DNA of 64,000 bases from Geodermatophilaceae bacterium NBWT11 (lineage in GTDB: Bacteria; Actinomycetota; Actinomycetes; Mycobacteriales; Geodermatophilaceae), in assembly GCA_014218215.1 (NCBI GenBank), contig CP043652.1:930001-994000 (forward strand). Reading direction: 5' to 3'. The position numbers and the translations under genes were made by a program. A model generated the notes under the pieces. That model was not told the DNA's origin, made no database searches, and saw only the letters and a program-made list of their open reading frames with translations. This document shows, piece by piece, positions 25,272 through 33,169 of this stretch. Every line of letters starts with the position of its first letter. Positions within the stretch are counted from its first letter, which is position 1.

Positions 25272-26336
25272 TCAGCCCACGTAGTTGCTGTTGACCCGCC
25301 ACCACTCGTACAGGGCGGAGACGTCGGCCTGAGTGGTGCCCGGGCTGGTCACGTAGCCCTCGATGAGGAACTGGTCGTCGGTCCACACCAGCAGCACCGT
25401 GCCGTCGGTGAGGATCGCGCAGCCGACCTGGCCGGTCTGCGACCGGTCGTCGGTCGCCCACGGGTAGTAGCCCACGGTGGTGGAGCAGTCCTGCCCGGTC
25501 GGCAGCTCGCTGAGCCCGCCGCCGGTGACGTCGGTGAGGAAGACGTCGTCCATCGTCGTGGTGTCGGGGTACTGGTAGAACCGCGCCTGCGCCGGCCCGG
25601 GCTGGGTGAGCGCCGCACCGCACTGCGCGGCCGCCGTGTCACCGTCGCCGGCCAACGACGCCTCCTCGCAGTCGGTGAAGTCGCTCGGGAGCACCGACAC
25701 GAGGTCCTCGGCGCTGCCGCCGGTCGAGGTCGGCTCGGAGGTCTCGGTGGACTCCGAGCTGGACGACGACGGGCTCGAGGACGTCGAGGAGGCCGAGCTG
25801 GAGCTGGTGGCCGAGGAGCTGCTGGCGATCGGCTCGTCGTCCCCGCCACCGAGGTTGACCACCAGCAGCACGGCGACGACGGCGACGATCACCACCGCGG
25901 CGACCGCCCCGATGATCAGGCCGGTCTTCTTGTTGCCCCCGCCCTGCGGGCCCTGCGGACCACCGCCGTACGGGCCGCCGGGCCCCCCAGGACCCCCGGG
26001 CCCGCCCGGGCCGCCGAAGCCGGGGCCGCCGGGTCCGCCCGGGGGCGGGCCGGCCTGGCCCGGCTGGCCGTAGCCACCGGCGGGCTGGCCGAACTGCTGG
26101 GTGGGCTGCTGGCCGAAGCCACCGGGCTGCCCCTGCTGCCCCGGCTGCCCGAAGCCGCCCTGCTGGGTCGGCTGCTGGCCCCACCCACCGGACTGGCCCG
26201 GGTCCTGACCGGGCGCCTGGCCCGGGGTCTGGCCGAAGACCTCGGTGGGCTGGTCACCACCGGGCTGACCCGGGAACGGGGGACGTCCACCGGGCGGAGG
26301 TCCGTAGGGGTTGTTGCCCTGGGGCGGCTGCGACAT
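25272..26336 (-). CDS. Gly/Pro/Gln-rich single-pass membrane protein
   Basis: A 354-residue protein: an N-terminal cytoplasmic region (about residues 1-140) of repeated GQPGQ/QQPTQQ and collagen-like GPGGPGG units, one transmembrane helix (TGLIIGAVAAVVIVAVVAVLLVV), a Ser/Thr-rich stalk and an extracellular domain of about 150 residues with several cysteines. The layout resembles actinobacterial envelope proteins of unknown role. ATG 26336 is preceded by AGGAGG at good spacing and by a -10-like TACGAT (26381-26376). It heads the operon carrying the ATL and adnAB genes. Confidence 0.75.
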   Translation of the reverse strand: MSQPPQGNNPYGPPPGGRPPFPGQPGGDQPTEVFGQTPGQAPGQDPGQSGGWGQQPTQQGGFGQPGQQGQPGGFGQQPTQQFGQPAGGYGQPGQAGPPPGGPGGPGFGGPGGPGGPGGPGGPYGGGPQGPQGGGNKKTGLIIGAVAAVVIVAVVAVLLVVNLGGGDDEPIASSSSATSSSSASSTSSSPSSSSSESTETSEPTSTGGSAEDLVSVLPSDFTDCEEASLAGDGDTAAAQCGAALTQPGPAQARFYQYPDTTTMDDVFLTDVTGGGLSELPTGQDCSTTVGYYPWATDDRSQTGQVGCAILTDGTVLLVWTDDQFLIEGYVTSPGTTQADVSALYEWWRVNSNYVG

Positions 26337-26375
26337 GGGTGCTGACCTCCTGCGATGCGGACTCGTCCGGTGCGG

Positions 26376-26381
26376 ATCGTA
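26376..26381 (-). promoter_or_regulatory. -10 element upstream of the surface-protein/ATL/adnAB operon
   Basis: TACGAT on the minus strand gives a leader of about 33 bases with an AGGAGG ribosome-binding site before ATG 26336. No clear -35 and no LexA-type palindrome were seen. Confidence 0.4.
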
Positions 26382-26436
26382 GGTCCCCGGTGGCCGGTCC
26401 GCTGCACGGCACAACGACCCGCGCGCCCCGTTCGGG

Positions 26437-27021
26437 TCAGCTGCGGCGACCGAAGCGGGCCAGCAACCGGGTCTGCGCGTCGGCGCCGGCCGGCACCGGG
26501 ACGGCGGGGTCGACCAACCCGGGGACGCCGTCGGGACCGAGCCGGTGCTCGGCGTAGACCAACCCGGCCTGCACGAGCTCGTCGTCCAGGACGGTGTCCC
26601 CGCCGGTGGCCCGGGCGAGGTCCCACGCGTGCACGGTCAGGTCCACCGTCATCTCGGCCAGGTAGTCGGTGCCGACCGTCGGCCCGGCCGAGAGGTCCAC
26701 GGTCGAGGACATCGCGTCCGGGTCGGCCCAGGCGGTGAGCGCGGCGTCGGCAGCGGCCTCCCACGTCCCCAGCGGGTCGCCGTCCAGGAGCGCCTCCGTG
26801 CCGGTGGGCACCCGCGTGCCGGCCTCGGCCACCGACTCCCCGGCCAGCAGCGCCGGGGCCCACCGCTGCTCGGCCACGAGGTGTGCCACCAGGTCGGCCA
26901 CGGTCCACCCGGGGAGGCACGCGGCGTCCCACTGCCCGGGCTCGACGGCGTCCACCCGGTCGGTGAACCGGGCCTGCGCCCGCTGGAAGAGCTCGAGGAG
27001 TGCCACGTGGTCCGGTGCCAT
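26437..27021 (-). CDS. DinB-like / TIGR03086-family metal-binding protein
   Basis: A 194-residue protein of the mycothiol-dependent maleylpyruvate isomerase N-terminal (DinB-like four-helix) family. LPGWTVADLVAHLVAEQRW (about residues 36-54) and the later MTVDLTVHAWDLARATG (about 130-146) supply the histidines of the metal site. Such proteins often use mycothiol or another thiol as cosubstrate; the reaction is not predictable. The ATG at 27021 matches the family's usual start. Confidence 0.8.
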   Translation of the reverse strand: MAPDHVALLELFQRAQARFTDRVDAVEPGQWDAACLPGWTVADLVAHLVAEQRWAPALLAGESVAEAGTRVPTGTEALLDGDPLGTWEAAADAALTAWADPDAMSSTVDLSAGPTVGTDYLAEMTVDLTVHAWDLARATGGDTVLDDELVQAGLVYAEHRLGPDGVPGLVDPAVPVPAGADAQTRLLARFGRRS

Positions 27022-27040
27022 GACCCCATGGTGACGTGCT

Positions 27041-27105
27041 GGAACGGCCCCCTCGCAGGGCCCCGGGCCGCGCGCAGCGTGGCCCGGGGAGCGAGGGGGT
27101 CCTTC
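27041..27105. repeat. 65-bp hairpin repeat, copy A
   Basis: Its minus strand runs from GAAGGACCCCCTCGC to GCGAGGGGGCCGTTCC around a GC-rich inner stem. It is about 60/65 identical to copy B at 54657-54721. It abuts the moeZ stop codon and precedes the DinB-like gene, so here it may end moeZ transcription. Confidence 0.8.
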
Positions 27106-28265
27106 TAGTAGGTGGGGAGCGCCTTGTCGATGCGGGTCGCCCAGGCGGTCACGCCGCCCTGCACGTGCACGGCGTCCTTGAAGCCCGCGGCCTTGACCGC
27201 GGCCAGCGCCTCGGCCGAGCGGACCCCGGTCTTGCAGTGCAGCACGATCGGCCTGTCCTGCGGCAGCGAGGACAGCGCGCGGCCGGAGAGGATCTCGTCC
27301 TTGGGGATCAGCGTCGCGCCCGGGATCGAGACGATCTCGTACTCGTTGGGCTCGCGGACGTCGATCAGGGCGAAGTCCTTGCCCGCGTCCATCATGTCCT
27401 TGAGCTCGTCGACGGTGATCGTCGAGCCGGCGGCGGCCTCCTGGGCCTCCTCGGACACCACACCGCAGAACGCCTCGTAGTCGATGAGACCGGTGATCGG
27501 CTCGCCCTCGGGGTCCTTGCGGATCTTGATGGTGCGGAAGGTCATCTCGAGGGCGTCGTAGACCATCAGCCGGCCCAGCAGCGTGTCGCCGATGCCGGTG
27601 ATCAGCTTGACCGCCTCGGTCGCCTGGATGGCGCCGATGGTCGCGCAGAGCACGCCCAGCACGCCGCCCTCGGCGCACGAGGGGACCATCCCGGGCGGCG
27701 GCGGCACCGGGTAGAGGTCGCGGTAGTTCGGCCCGTGCTCGGCCCAGAACACCGACACCTGGCCGTCGAAGCGGTAGATCGAGCCCCACACGTAGGGCTT
27801 GCCCAGCAGCACGCAGGCGTCGTTGACCAGGTAGCGGGTCGCGAAGTTGTCGGTGCCGTCGACGATGAGGTCGTAGTCGGCGAAGATCTCCTCGACGTTC
27901 TCGGAGTCCAACCGGGTCTGGTGCAGCCGGACGTCGACGAGCGGGTTGATCTCCTTGATCGAGTCCCGCGCGCTCTCGGCCTTGGACCGGCCCACGTCGG
28001 ACTGCCCGTGGATGATCTGGCGCTGCAGGTTGGACTCGTCGACGGTGTCGAACTCGACGATGCCCAGCGTGCCGACCCCGGCCGCCGCCAGGTACATCAG
28101 CACCGGCGAGCCGAGACCACCGGCACCGACGGCGAGCACCTTCGCGTTCTTGAGCCGCTTCTGCCCGTCCATCCCGACGTCGGGGATGATCAGGTGGCGG
28201 CTGTAGCGGCGGACCTCGTCGACGGACAGGTCGGCGGCGGGCTCCACCAGGGGTGGCAACGACAC
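27105..28265 (-). CDS. moeZ: MoeZ/MoeB-type adenylyltransferase-sulfurtransferase
   Basis: A 386-residue two-domain protein. The E1-like domain has AVGAGGLGSPVLMYLAAAG (about residue 45), DESNLQRQIIHG and DGTDNFATRYLVND; a C-terminal rhodanese domain (from about residue 285) ends with the active-site loop HCKTGVRSAE. It activates and sulfurates ubiquitin-like carriers such as MoaD, CysO or ThiS. The GTG at 28265 follows GAGGAG at good spacing. Rv3206c is the positional counterpart; no moa genes are in the window. Confidence 0.92.
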   Translation of the reverse strand: MSLPPLVEPAADLSVDEVRRYSRHLIIPDVGMDGQKRLKNAKVLAVGAGGLGSPVLMYLAAAGVGTLGIVEFDTVDESNLQRQIIHGQSDVGRSKAESARDSIKEINPLVDVRLHQTRLDSENVEEIFADYDLIVDGTDNFATRYLVNDACVLLGKPYVWGSIYRFDGQVSVFWAEHGPNYRDLYPVPPPPGMVPSCAEGGVLGVLCATIGAIQATEAVKLITGIGDTLLGRLMVYDALEMTFRTIKIRKDPEGEPITGLIDYEAFCGVVSEEAQEAAAGSTITVDELKDMMDAGKDFALIDVREPNEYEIVSIPGATLIPKDEILSGRALSSLPQDRPIVLHCKTGVRSAEALAAVKAAGFKDAVHVQGGVTAWATRIDKALPTY

Positions 28266-28382
28266 GTCGTTCTCCTCGTGACTGGGGGGCGTCCCCGGCC
28301 GGTGGCCGGGGTTCCTGCTGCGGGCAACAGCCTGGCAGGTGCCCCTCTTCCCACCCAGCGCAGACCCCTCCGGCGCCGCACC

Positions 28383-28826
28383 ATGGGCGCCGTGACCAGC
28401 CCCTCCCCGCTGCGCCCGGGCGCGCCCACCCACATCCGCCTGACCGTCACCGACGTCCCCCGCGCGCAGGCGTTCTGGACCGACGTCTGCGGCTTCGAGA
28501 CCGCCGTCGGCGGCCCGCCCCAGGACGACGACGGGACGGTCGCCGAGGCCCTGCAGGGCGGGGTCGTGATGGCCGGCCGGGGGGTCCGGATCGGGCTGCG
28601 GCCGGTGGACGCCGAGCGGGCCGGCGACCGCTTCGACCCCTTCCGGGTGGGCCTGGACCACCTCAGCCTGGCCGTGGACACCCACGCCGAGCTCGAGCAG
28701 GCGGCAGCCTTCTTCGACGAGGTCGGGGTGCCGCACGGACCGGTGCGCACCGCGATGGGCGCGTCCTACCTGGCCTTCTTCGACCCCGACGGCATCGCGA
28801 TCGAGCTCACCGGGCCCTCCAGCTAG
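28383..28826 (+). CDS. VOC-fold (glyoxalase/bleomycin-resistance) protein
   Basis: A 147-residue VOC protein with both beta-alpha-beta-beta-beta modules: THIRLTVTDVPRAQAFWTD at the start, LDHLSLAV at mid-length and FFDPDGIAIELTG at the end, giving His and Glu metal ligands. Substrate unknown. ATG 28383 and GTG 28392 are both possible starts. Its stop overlaps the stop of the convergent DUF3152 gene. Relative to mycobacteria it is an insertion between moeZ and the DUF3152 gene. Confidence 0.8.
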   Translation: MGAVTSPSPLRPGAPTHIRLTVTDVPRAQAFWTDVCGFETAVGGPPQDDDGTVAEALQGGVVMAGRGVRIGLRPVDAERAGDRFDPFRVGLDHLSLAVDTHAELEQAAAFFDEVGVPHGPVRTAMGASYLAFFDPDGIAIELTGPSS

Positions 28827-29844
28827 GGGAACGGCCAGGCGTTCTTCTGGCAGCCCTCCAGGCCCAGGGTCTGCTGCTGCATGACCGGGGCGAGCTGCCC
28901 GGCGCCGGGGCAGGGCTGGTGGCCGTTGCCCAGCGCGTGCCCGACCTCGTGGTTGACCACGTACTGCCGGTAGGTGGCGATGTCACCGCCGTAGTCGGGG
29001 ACGGCGGTCTCCCAGCGGGCGAGGTTGATCACCGCACGCTCGCCGTACCGGCAGGACGTGTAGCCCCCGGTGCCCACACCGGGGCAGTAGGTCTCCATGC
29101 TGCCCGGGCTGACCAGGCTGACCCGGAAGTCGTACTCCCCCGCGGCGGCCTCCGCGGCGCCCACCCGCTGGAAGCTCATGGCCCCCCGGAGCCCCAGGAC
29201 CGGGGGTCGCCGAGCGTGGCCTCGACCGCGGCGGCGAAGCCCGGGCCGTCGACCTGGATGCCGTCCTCGACCTCGACGACGAAGCGCTCCAGCGGTCCGC
29301 TGCCGTACACCGCCGAGCTGCCGTCCACGACCGTCACCGTGCCGGTGCCCTGCTCGACGTAGCTGGCCGGGCCGGTGGTGGCAGGGAGGTCGGTCGGGCC
29401 GGCGTCGCCCTCGGCGGGCGCGGGCTCGGCGGTGACCTCCGGCGCGGTCGTGGCGGGGGCGGCACGGGAGGAGACCGGCGCCGCCGAGCCGGCCGCCGTC
29501 GTCCCCGGGTCGGAGTCGGCCTGCCCGGTGCCGGTGACGGCGACGTCGACGAGCGCCAGCACGGTCAGCACCGCCAACAGCGGCACGGCGTAGGCCCGCC
29601 AGCCCCAGCGCGCGGCGAACCGGGCGAACCACCCGGTCGCGGGCCGACCGCCCCCGGTGCCGCGGCGGGTGACGAGCGGGTCGCGCCGGGCCACCAGCGG
29701 GCCGGGGCGGGGCACCGGCTGCGACGGGCGGGAACGCCGGGCACCGCGGGGCGGGCTGGGCCGGGGGCCCACGAGCGGGCGGTCGCGTCCGGAGCCCGCC
29801 CCGGGGCCGGCAGGCCGCTGGGGGTCGTGGTCCGGACGGGTCAC
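28823..29844 (-). pseudogene. DUF3152 zincin-like secreted protein with single-base frameshift
   Basis: An N-terminal frame (GTG 29844) encodes a basic cytoplasmic tail, a membrane anchor (YAVPLLAVLTVLALVDVAV) and the start of the DUF3152 domain up to LGDPRSWGSGG, then stops at 29176. The remaining domain continues in another frame from MSFQRVG and contains VNHEVGHALGNGH, a HExxHxxxxxH zinc motif. Adding one base to the C6 run at 29181-29186 restores a 340-residue protein. The shift is in a homopolymer and both parts are conserved, so a sequence error is more likely than a dead gene. Rv3207c is the counterpart. Confidence 0.85.
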
Positions 29845-29930
29845 GGCGGTGAGGCTCTCACGGCCACCGGGCCACCCGGTCGAGCGCACGGTCGGCCCCG
29901 GTCGTGTCGGACCGTCCCGTCCCACCCGCC

Positions 29931-30989
29931 TCAGCGACCCCGCTCGGCGGTCTCCTCGATCAGCCCGAGCACCGCGCGGGCGGTGTCCTCGGGTGCCTCG
30001 GTCATCGCCACGTGCCCGACCCCGGGCTGCACCTGCAGGCGCGCGTCGGGCAGCGCCGCCGCCAGCCTCGGGGCCATCCGGGGGTCGACCAGCTTGTCCT
30101 CCGCCCCCCACACCACCACCGTCGGGACGGCGACGGCACGGGCGGCCCGCCAGGCGTTGGCCCGGCCGACCCGCAGGTAGGAGGTCATCAGCCCACGCAT
30201 GCTGCGGGTCAGCGCGCGGTCGGCCCACGGCTGGGAGTCCCGCAGCCGCATCTCCTCCACCGCCTCGTCGTACCGCGCCTTCGGGACCCGCGCCGGGTCG
30301 CCGAAGCACATCGCCAGGATCCCGCGGACCCGCTGCTCGGGGGTGCCCACCGACACCCGCCGCTCGGCCAGCGTGGGGATGCCGGGCAGCAGCAGCAGGG
30401 CGATGGCCCGGTCGAAGGCCGGCGGAACCCGGTAGACCGGCATCGCCGGGGAGACCAGGGTGAGGGTGGCGATCAGATCCGGGCGCCGGACGGCGACCAG
30501 CAGGCTCACCAAACCGCCCAGGGAGTTGCCCAGCAGGTGCACCGGCTCGCCCCGCCCCGACCCGGGCAGGTCGCGCACGTGCTCGAGGACGGCGACGACG
30601 GCGCGCACGTGCCGGGCGATGGCGTACCCGCCGCGGGGCGGCTCGGACTGCCCGAAACCGGGCAGGTCCACCGAGAAGCCCTCCAGCCGCACCGCCAGCA
30701 GGGCGGCCAGGTCCGTCCAGTTCGTCGACGCGCCACCGAGGCCGTGCACGTAGAGCGCCCGCTCGTGCGGGGCACCGTCGGCGGCCCCGTCGACCGGGCC
30801 GGTCCACGGGGTGTGGCGCAGGAAGACGGTGCCGCCGTCGGCCGGCACCTGCTCGCCGGGCCAGGCGGGGACGAAGGGCCGCAACCGGCGCATCCGGGTG
30901 GTCGAGAGCACGGCGGTGCGGGGCTCCCCCGTCGACGGGGCACTCGCGGGGGCACGGGTGGCCTCCGGGGCCGGCCGGGCGTCAGGCAC
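29931..30989 (-). CDS. Alpha/beta hydrolase, serine nucleophile
   Basis: A 352-residue alpha/beta hydrolase. HGLGGASTNW forms the oxyanion loop, LLGNSLGG the serine nucleophile elbow, GAEDKLVD the acid and GVGHVAM the histidine, so the catalytic set is complete. The first 40 residues are a disordered Pro/Ala-rich extension. The GTG at 30989 is chosen because TACCGT (31002-30997) lies seven bases upstream; an in-frame GTG at 31025 is less likely. It is divergent from the TetR gene. Confidence 0.83.
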   Translation of the reverse strand: MPDARPAPEATRAPASAPSTGEPRTAVLSTTRMRRLRPFVPAWPGEQVPADGGTVFLRHTPWTGPVDGAADGAPHERALYVHGLGGASTNWTDLAALLAVRLEGFSVDLPGFGQSEPPRGGYAIARHVRAVVAVLEHVRDLPGSGRGEPVHLLGNSLGGLVSLLVAVRRPDLIATLTLVSPAMPVYRVPPAFDRAIALLLLPGIPTLAERRVSVGTPEQRVRGILAMCFGDPARVPKARYDEAVEEMRLRDSQPWADRALTRSMRGLMTSYLRVGRANAWRAARAVAVPTVVVWGAEDKLVDPRMAPRLAAALPDARLQVQPGVGHVAMTEAPEDTARAVLGLIEETAERGR

Positions 30990-30996
30990 GGCGGCG

Positions 30997-31002
30997 ACGG
31001 TA
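30997..31002 (-). promoter_or_regulatory. -10 element of a probable leaderless promoter (hydrolase)
   Basis: TACCGT on the minus strand, seven bases before GTG 30989. On the opposite strand a TAACAT at 31046-31051 could serve the TetR gene with a ten-base leader. Confidence 0.4.
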
Positions 31003-31060
31003 GACCACCTCCGCACTCGGACCACCGGGTACCGAACCCGCCGGTAACATCTGCCGGGCC

Positions 31061-31735
31061 ATGCACCCCTCCCGCCCGAGCTCCCCGCCCGCCGGCCCCG
31101 CTGTCGCGGCCCGCCGCACCTCCCGCCTGCCGCGGGGTGCGCGCCGCCTGCAGCTCCTGCGCGCCGCGCAGGAGGTCTTCGTGGCGCAGGGGTTCCACGC
31201 CGCGGCCATGGACGACATCGCCGACCGGGCCGGGGTCAGCAAGCCGGTGCTCTACCAGCACTTCCCCGGCAAGCGGGAGCTGTACCTGGCCCTGCTGGAG
31301 CAGCAGGTCGGCGAGCTGGCCGCGCAGGTCCGGCAGGCGATGAGCGGCACCGACGACAACCGCACCCGGGTCGACGGCGCGGTCGGTGCCTACTTCGACT
31401 TCATCGACGCCGACGGCGAGGCCTTCCGGCTGGTCTTCGAGTCCGACCTGCGCAACGACGACGAGGTGCGCCGCCTCGTCGACCAGGGCGCCCGGGCCTG
31501 CGTCGAGGCCATCGCCGAGGTCATCGCCGCCGACACCGGGGTGGACACCGAGCGCGCCCAGCTGCTCGCCTCGGGCATGACCGGGCTGCTGGAGACCAGC
31601 GCGCGCTGGTGGCTCCCCCGCAAGGGCACGGTGTCCCGCGACGAGGCCGTCGCGCTGATGAGCTCGCTGGCCTGGCGGGGCATCTCCGGCTTCCCGCGCA
31701 TCGGGGACGACGACCACCCCACCCCCACCCGCTGA
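31061..31735 (+). CDS. TetR-family transcriptional regulator
   Basis: A 224-residue TetR regulator. Residues 25-75 form the helix-turn-helix domain (RLQLLRAAQEVFVAQGFHAAAMDDIADRAGVSKPVLYQHF); the C-terminal ligand domain includes FDFIDADGEAFRLVFESDLRND, shared with the Rv3208 type. That regulator is adjacent to the same DUF3107 gene in mycobacteria. It may regulate the divergent hydrolase; no clear palindromic operator was found in the 71-base gap. Confidence 0.9.
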   Translation: MHPSRPSSPPAGPAVAARRTSRLPRGARRLQLLRAAQEVFVAQGFHAAAMDDIADRAGVSKPVLYQHFPGKRELYLALLEQQVGELAAQVRQAMSGTDDNRTRVDGAVGAYFDFIDADGEAFRLVFESDLRNDDEVRRLVDQGARACVEAIAEVIAADTGVDTERAQLLASGMTGLLETSARWWLPRKGTVSRDEAVALMSSLAWRGISGFPRIGDDDHPTPTR

Positions 31736-31788
31736 GCACGTTCGCTCTGGGCGCACCCCACCAGGCGGCTGCGGCCCCCGCGCTCGAC

Positions 31789-31794
31789 TAGCGT
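31789..31794 (+). promoter_or_regulatory. -10 element of the DUF3107 gene
   Basis: TAGCGT, about 50 bases before GTG 31845, leaving a short leader with an AGAGGAGG ribosome-binding site. The same hexamer is used upstream of the Nudix, WXG100 and hpf genes. Confidence 0.45.
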
Positions 31795-31844
31795 CGCGGG
31801 CAGCAGCCAGACGAGGCCGCCCGACCAGAGGAGGCATCTCCAGC

Positions 31845-32078
31845 GTGGAAGTCAAGATCGGTGTCCAACACTCCCCCCGCGAGCTGGTCATCGACAGCCC
31901 GAAGACCCCGGACGAGATCGCGGCGGAGGTGTCGGCGGCCATGTCCTCCAGTGACGACGGCCTGCTGACGCTGGTCGACGAGCGCGGCCGCCGGGTCGTC
32001 GTCCCCACGAACAAGATCGCCTACGTCGAGATCGCCGAGGCCGACAGCCGTCGCGTCGGCTTCATCGCCGGCAACTGA
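31845..32078 (+). CDS. DUF3107 small conserved actinobacterial protein
   Basis: A 77-residue protein of the DUF3107 family (TB9.4/Rv3208A type). MEVKIGVQHSPREL at the start and DERGRRVVVPTNKIAYVEI near the end are family-typical. The GTG at 31845 has AGAGGAGG about eight bases upstream. Function unknown; it is linked to the TetR gene across many actinobacteria. Confidence 0.92.
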   Translation: MEVKIGVQHSPRELVIDSPKTPDEIAAEVSAAMSSSDDGLLTLVDERGRRVVVPTNKIAYVEIAEADSRRVGFIAGN

Positions 32079-32109
32079 GCAGCGCGGCCCACAGGGTCGC
32101 GAGTCCTCC

Positions 32110-32141
32110 CTGGGGGCGGTCCCGTCCGGGGCCGCCCTCAG
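32110..32141. terminator. Bidirectional hairpin between convergent genes
   Basis: A 14-bp stem with two mismatches (CTGGGGGCGGTCCC and GGGGCCGCCCTCAG) and a 4-base loop, between the DUF3107 stop and the ferritin-like gene's stop codon, which it overlaps. Confidence 0.55.
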
Positions 32142-32803
32142 GTGTTCAGACCGAGGGCCTGCATCCGCTCGGTGTGCGCGGCCATGATCCGCTGGAGCAG
32201 CTCGCCCACGCCGGCCAGCGAGCCCGTGCCCGCGATGATCAGCTCGGCGAGACCGTCGCGCTCGGCGATGACCACCTGCGACTGGGTGAGGGCCTCGCCC
32301 ACCAGCCGCCGGGCCCAGAGCGCCAGCCGCCCGGCGACGGTGCGGTCGGCGGCGATCGCGGCGCGCACCTCGCGGACGGCGAAGTCGGCGTGCCCGGTGT
32401 CGGCGAGCACCTCCAGCACCAGGTCCCGGTCGGCGGGGGGCAGGAACGCGGCCACCTCCCGGTAGAAGTCCGTCGCCAGCCCGTCGCCCACGTGCGCCTT
32501 GACCAGGCCCTCGAGCCAGGTGCCGGCCCGGGTGGAGTCGTGGAAGGCGTCCAGCGGGGCGACGAAGGGCGCCATGGCCGCGGCCGGGGAGACCCCCAGC
32601 TCGACCAGCCGGGCCGAGAGCCGCTCGTGGTGCGCGATCTCGGCCGCGGCCATCCGGGCCAGCGCCGAGCGGCCCTCCAGCGTGGGTGCCAGCCGGGCGT
32701 CCTCGGCCAGCCGGTCGAAGGCGGTCAGCTCGGCGTAGGACAACACCCCGAGCAGGTCCACGACCGGCCGCACGTGGTCGTCGGGCTCGACGGGGCTGCT
32801 CAC
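32138..32803 (-). CDS. Ferritin-like fold protein
   Basis: A 221-residue all-helical protein of the ferritin-like fold family seen beside rhlE in actinobacteria. Possible carboxylate and His ligands lie in SYAELTAFDRLAEDA and AAEIAHHERLSARL (about residues 20-65) and in the later GHADFAVREV segment. Whether it binds iron is not shown by the sequence. The GTG at 32803 has AGGAGGG upstream. It is divergent from rhlE. Confidence 0.75.
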   Translation of the reverse strand: MSSPVEPDDHVRPVVDLLGVLSYAELTAFDRLAEDARLAPTLEGRSALARMAAAEIAHHERLSARLVELGVSPAAAMAPFVAPLDAFHDSTRAGTWLEGLVKAHVGDGLATDFYREVAAFLPPADRDLVLEVLADTGHADFAVREVRAAIAADRTVAGRLALWARRLVGEALTQSQVVIAERDGLAELIIAGTGSLAGVGELLQRIMAAHTERMQALGLNT

Positions 32804-33169
32804 GGGTGGGGCCCTCCTGGTGGTCGACGGGTCCTCCCCCGGACGGGGGACGGCGCCCCGCGGGCGACGCTCAGGACCGGTGCGCACCGTATCCCGCGCT
32901 AGGATGGCGTCCGGCGGGCCGCACGGCTCGCTCTCCGTGTGCGCTGACGACCGCCGGACGACGACCGCCGGGGCCCTCCCCAGGGCACCGAGGTCGGTCT
33001 CCTCGGGCCGTCCACCACGACGTCCGGGTCTGCTGGCCGCGTCGGCGCTGGACCCAGATCCCGGAACCGACCGGGACCGTGCAGCGTCGGCGCCGCCGAT
33101 GCGCCGGTCCCCCACCAGACCGAGGCGAGACCACTGACCTCCAGCCGACAAGACACCGACCAGACCGCC
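32804..33169. promoter_or_regulatory. Long divergent intergenic region and probable 5' leader of rhlE
   Basis: 366 bases with no supported gene. A -10-like TAGGAT at 32900-32905 on the plus strand would give rhlE a leader of about 255 bases with several GC-rich inverted repeats. RNA-helicase genes are often controlled through such leaders; this is inference. Confidence 0.4.

Noticed and set aside
25921-26330. Gly/Pro/Gln repeats as a CRISPR-like or tandem DNA repeat array
   Set aside because: The units are irregular and in frame with a coding sequence; they are protein low complexity, not spaced identical repeats.
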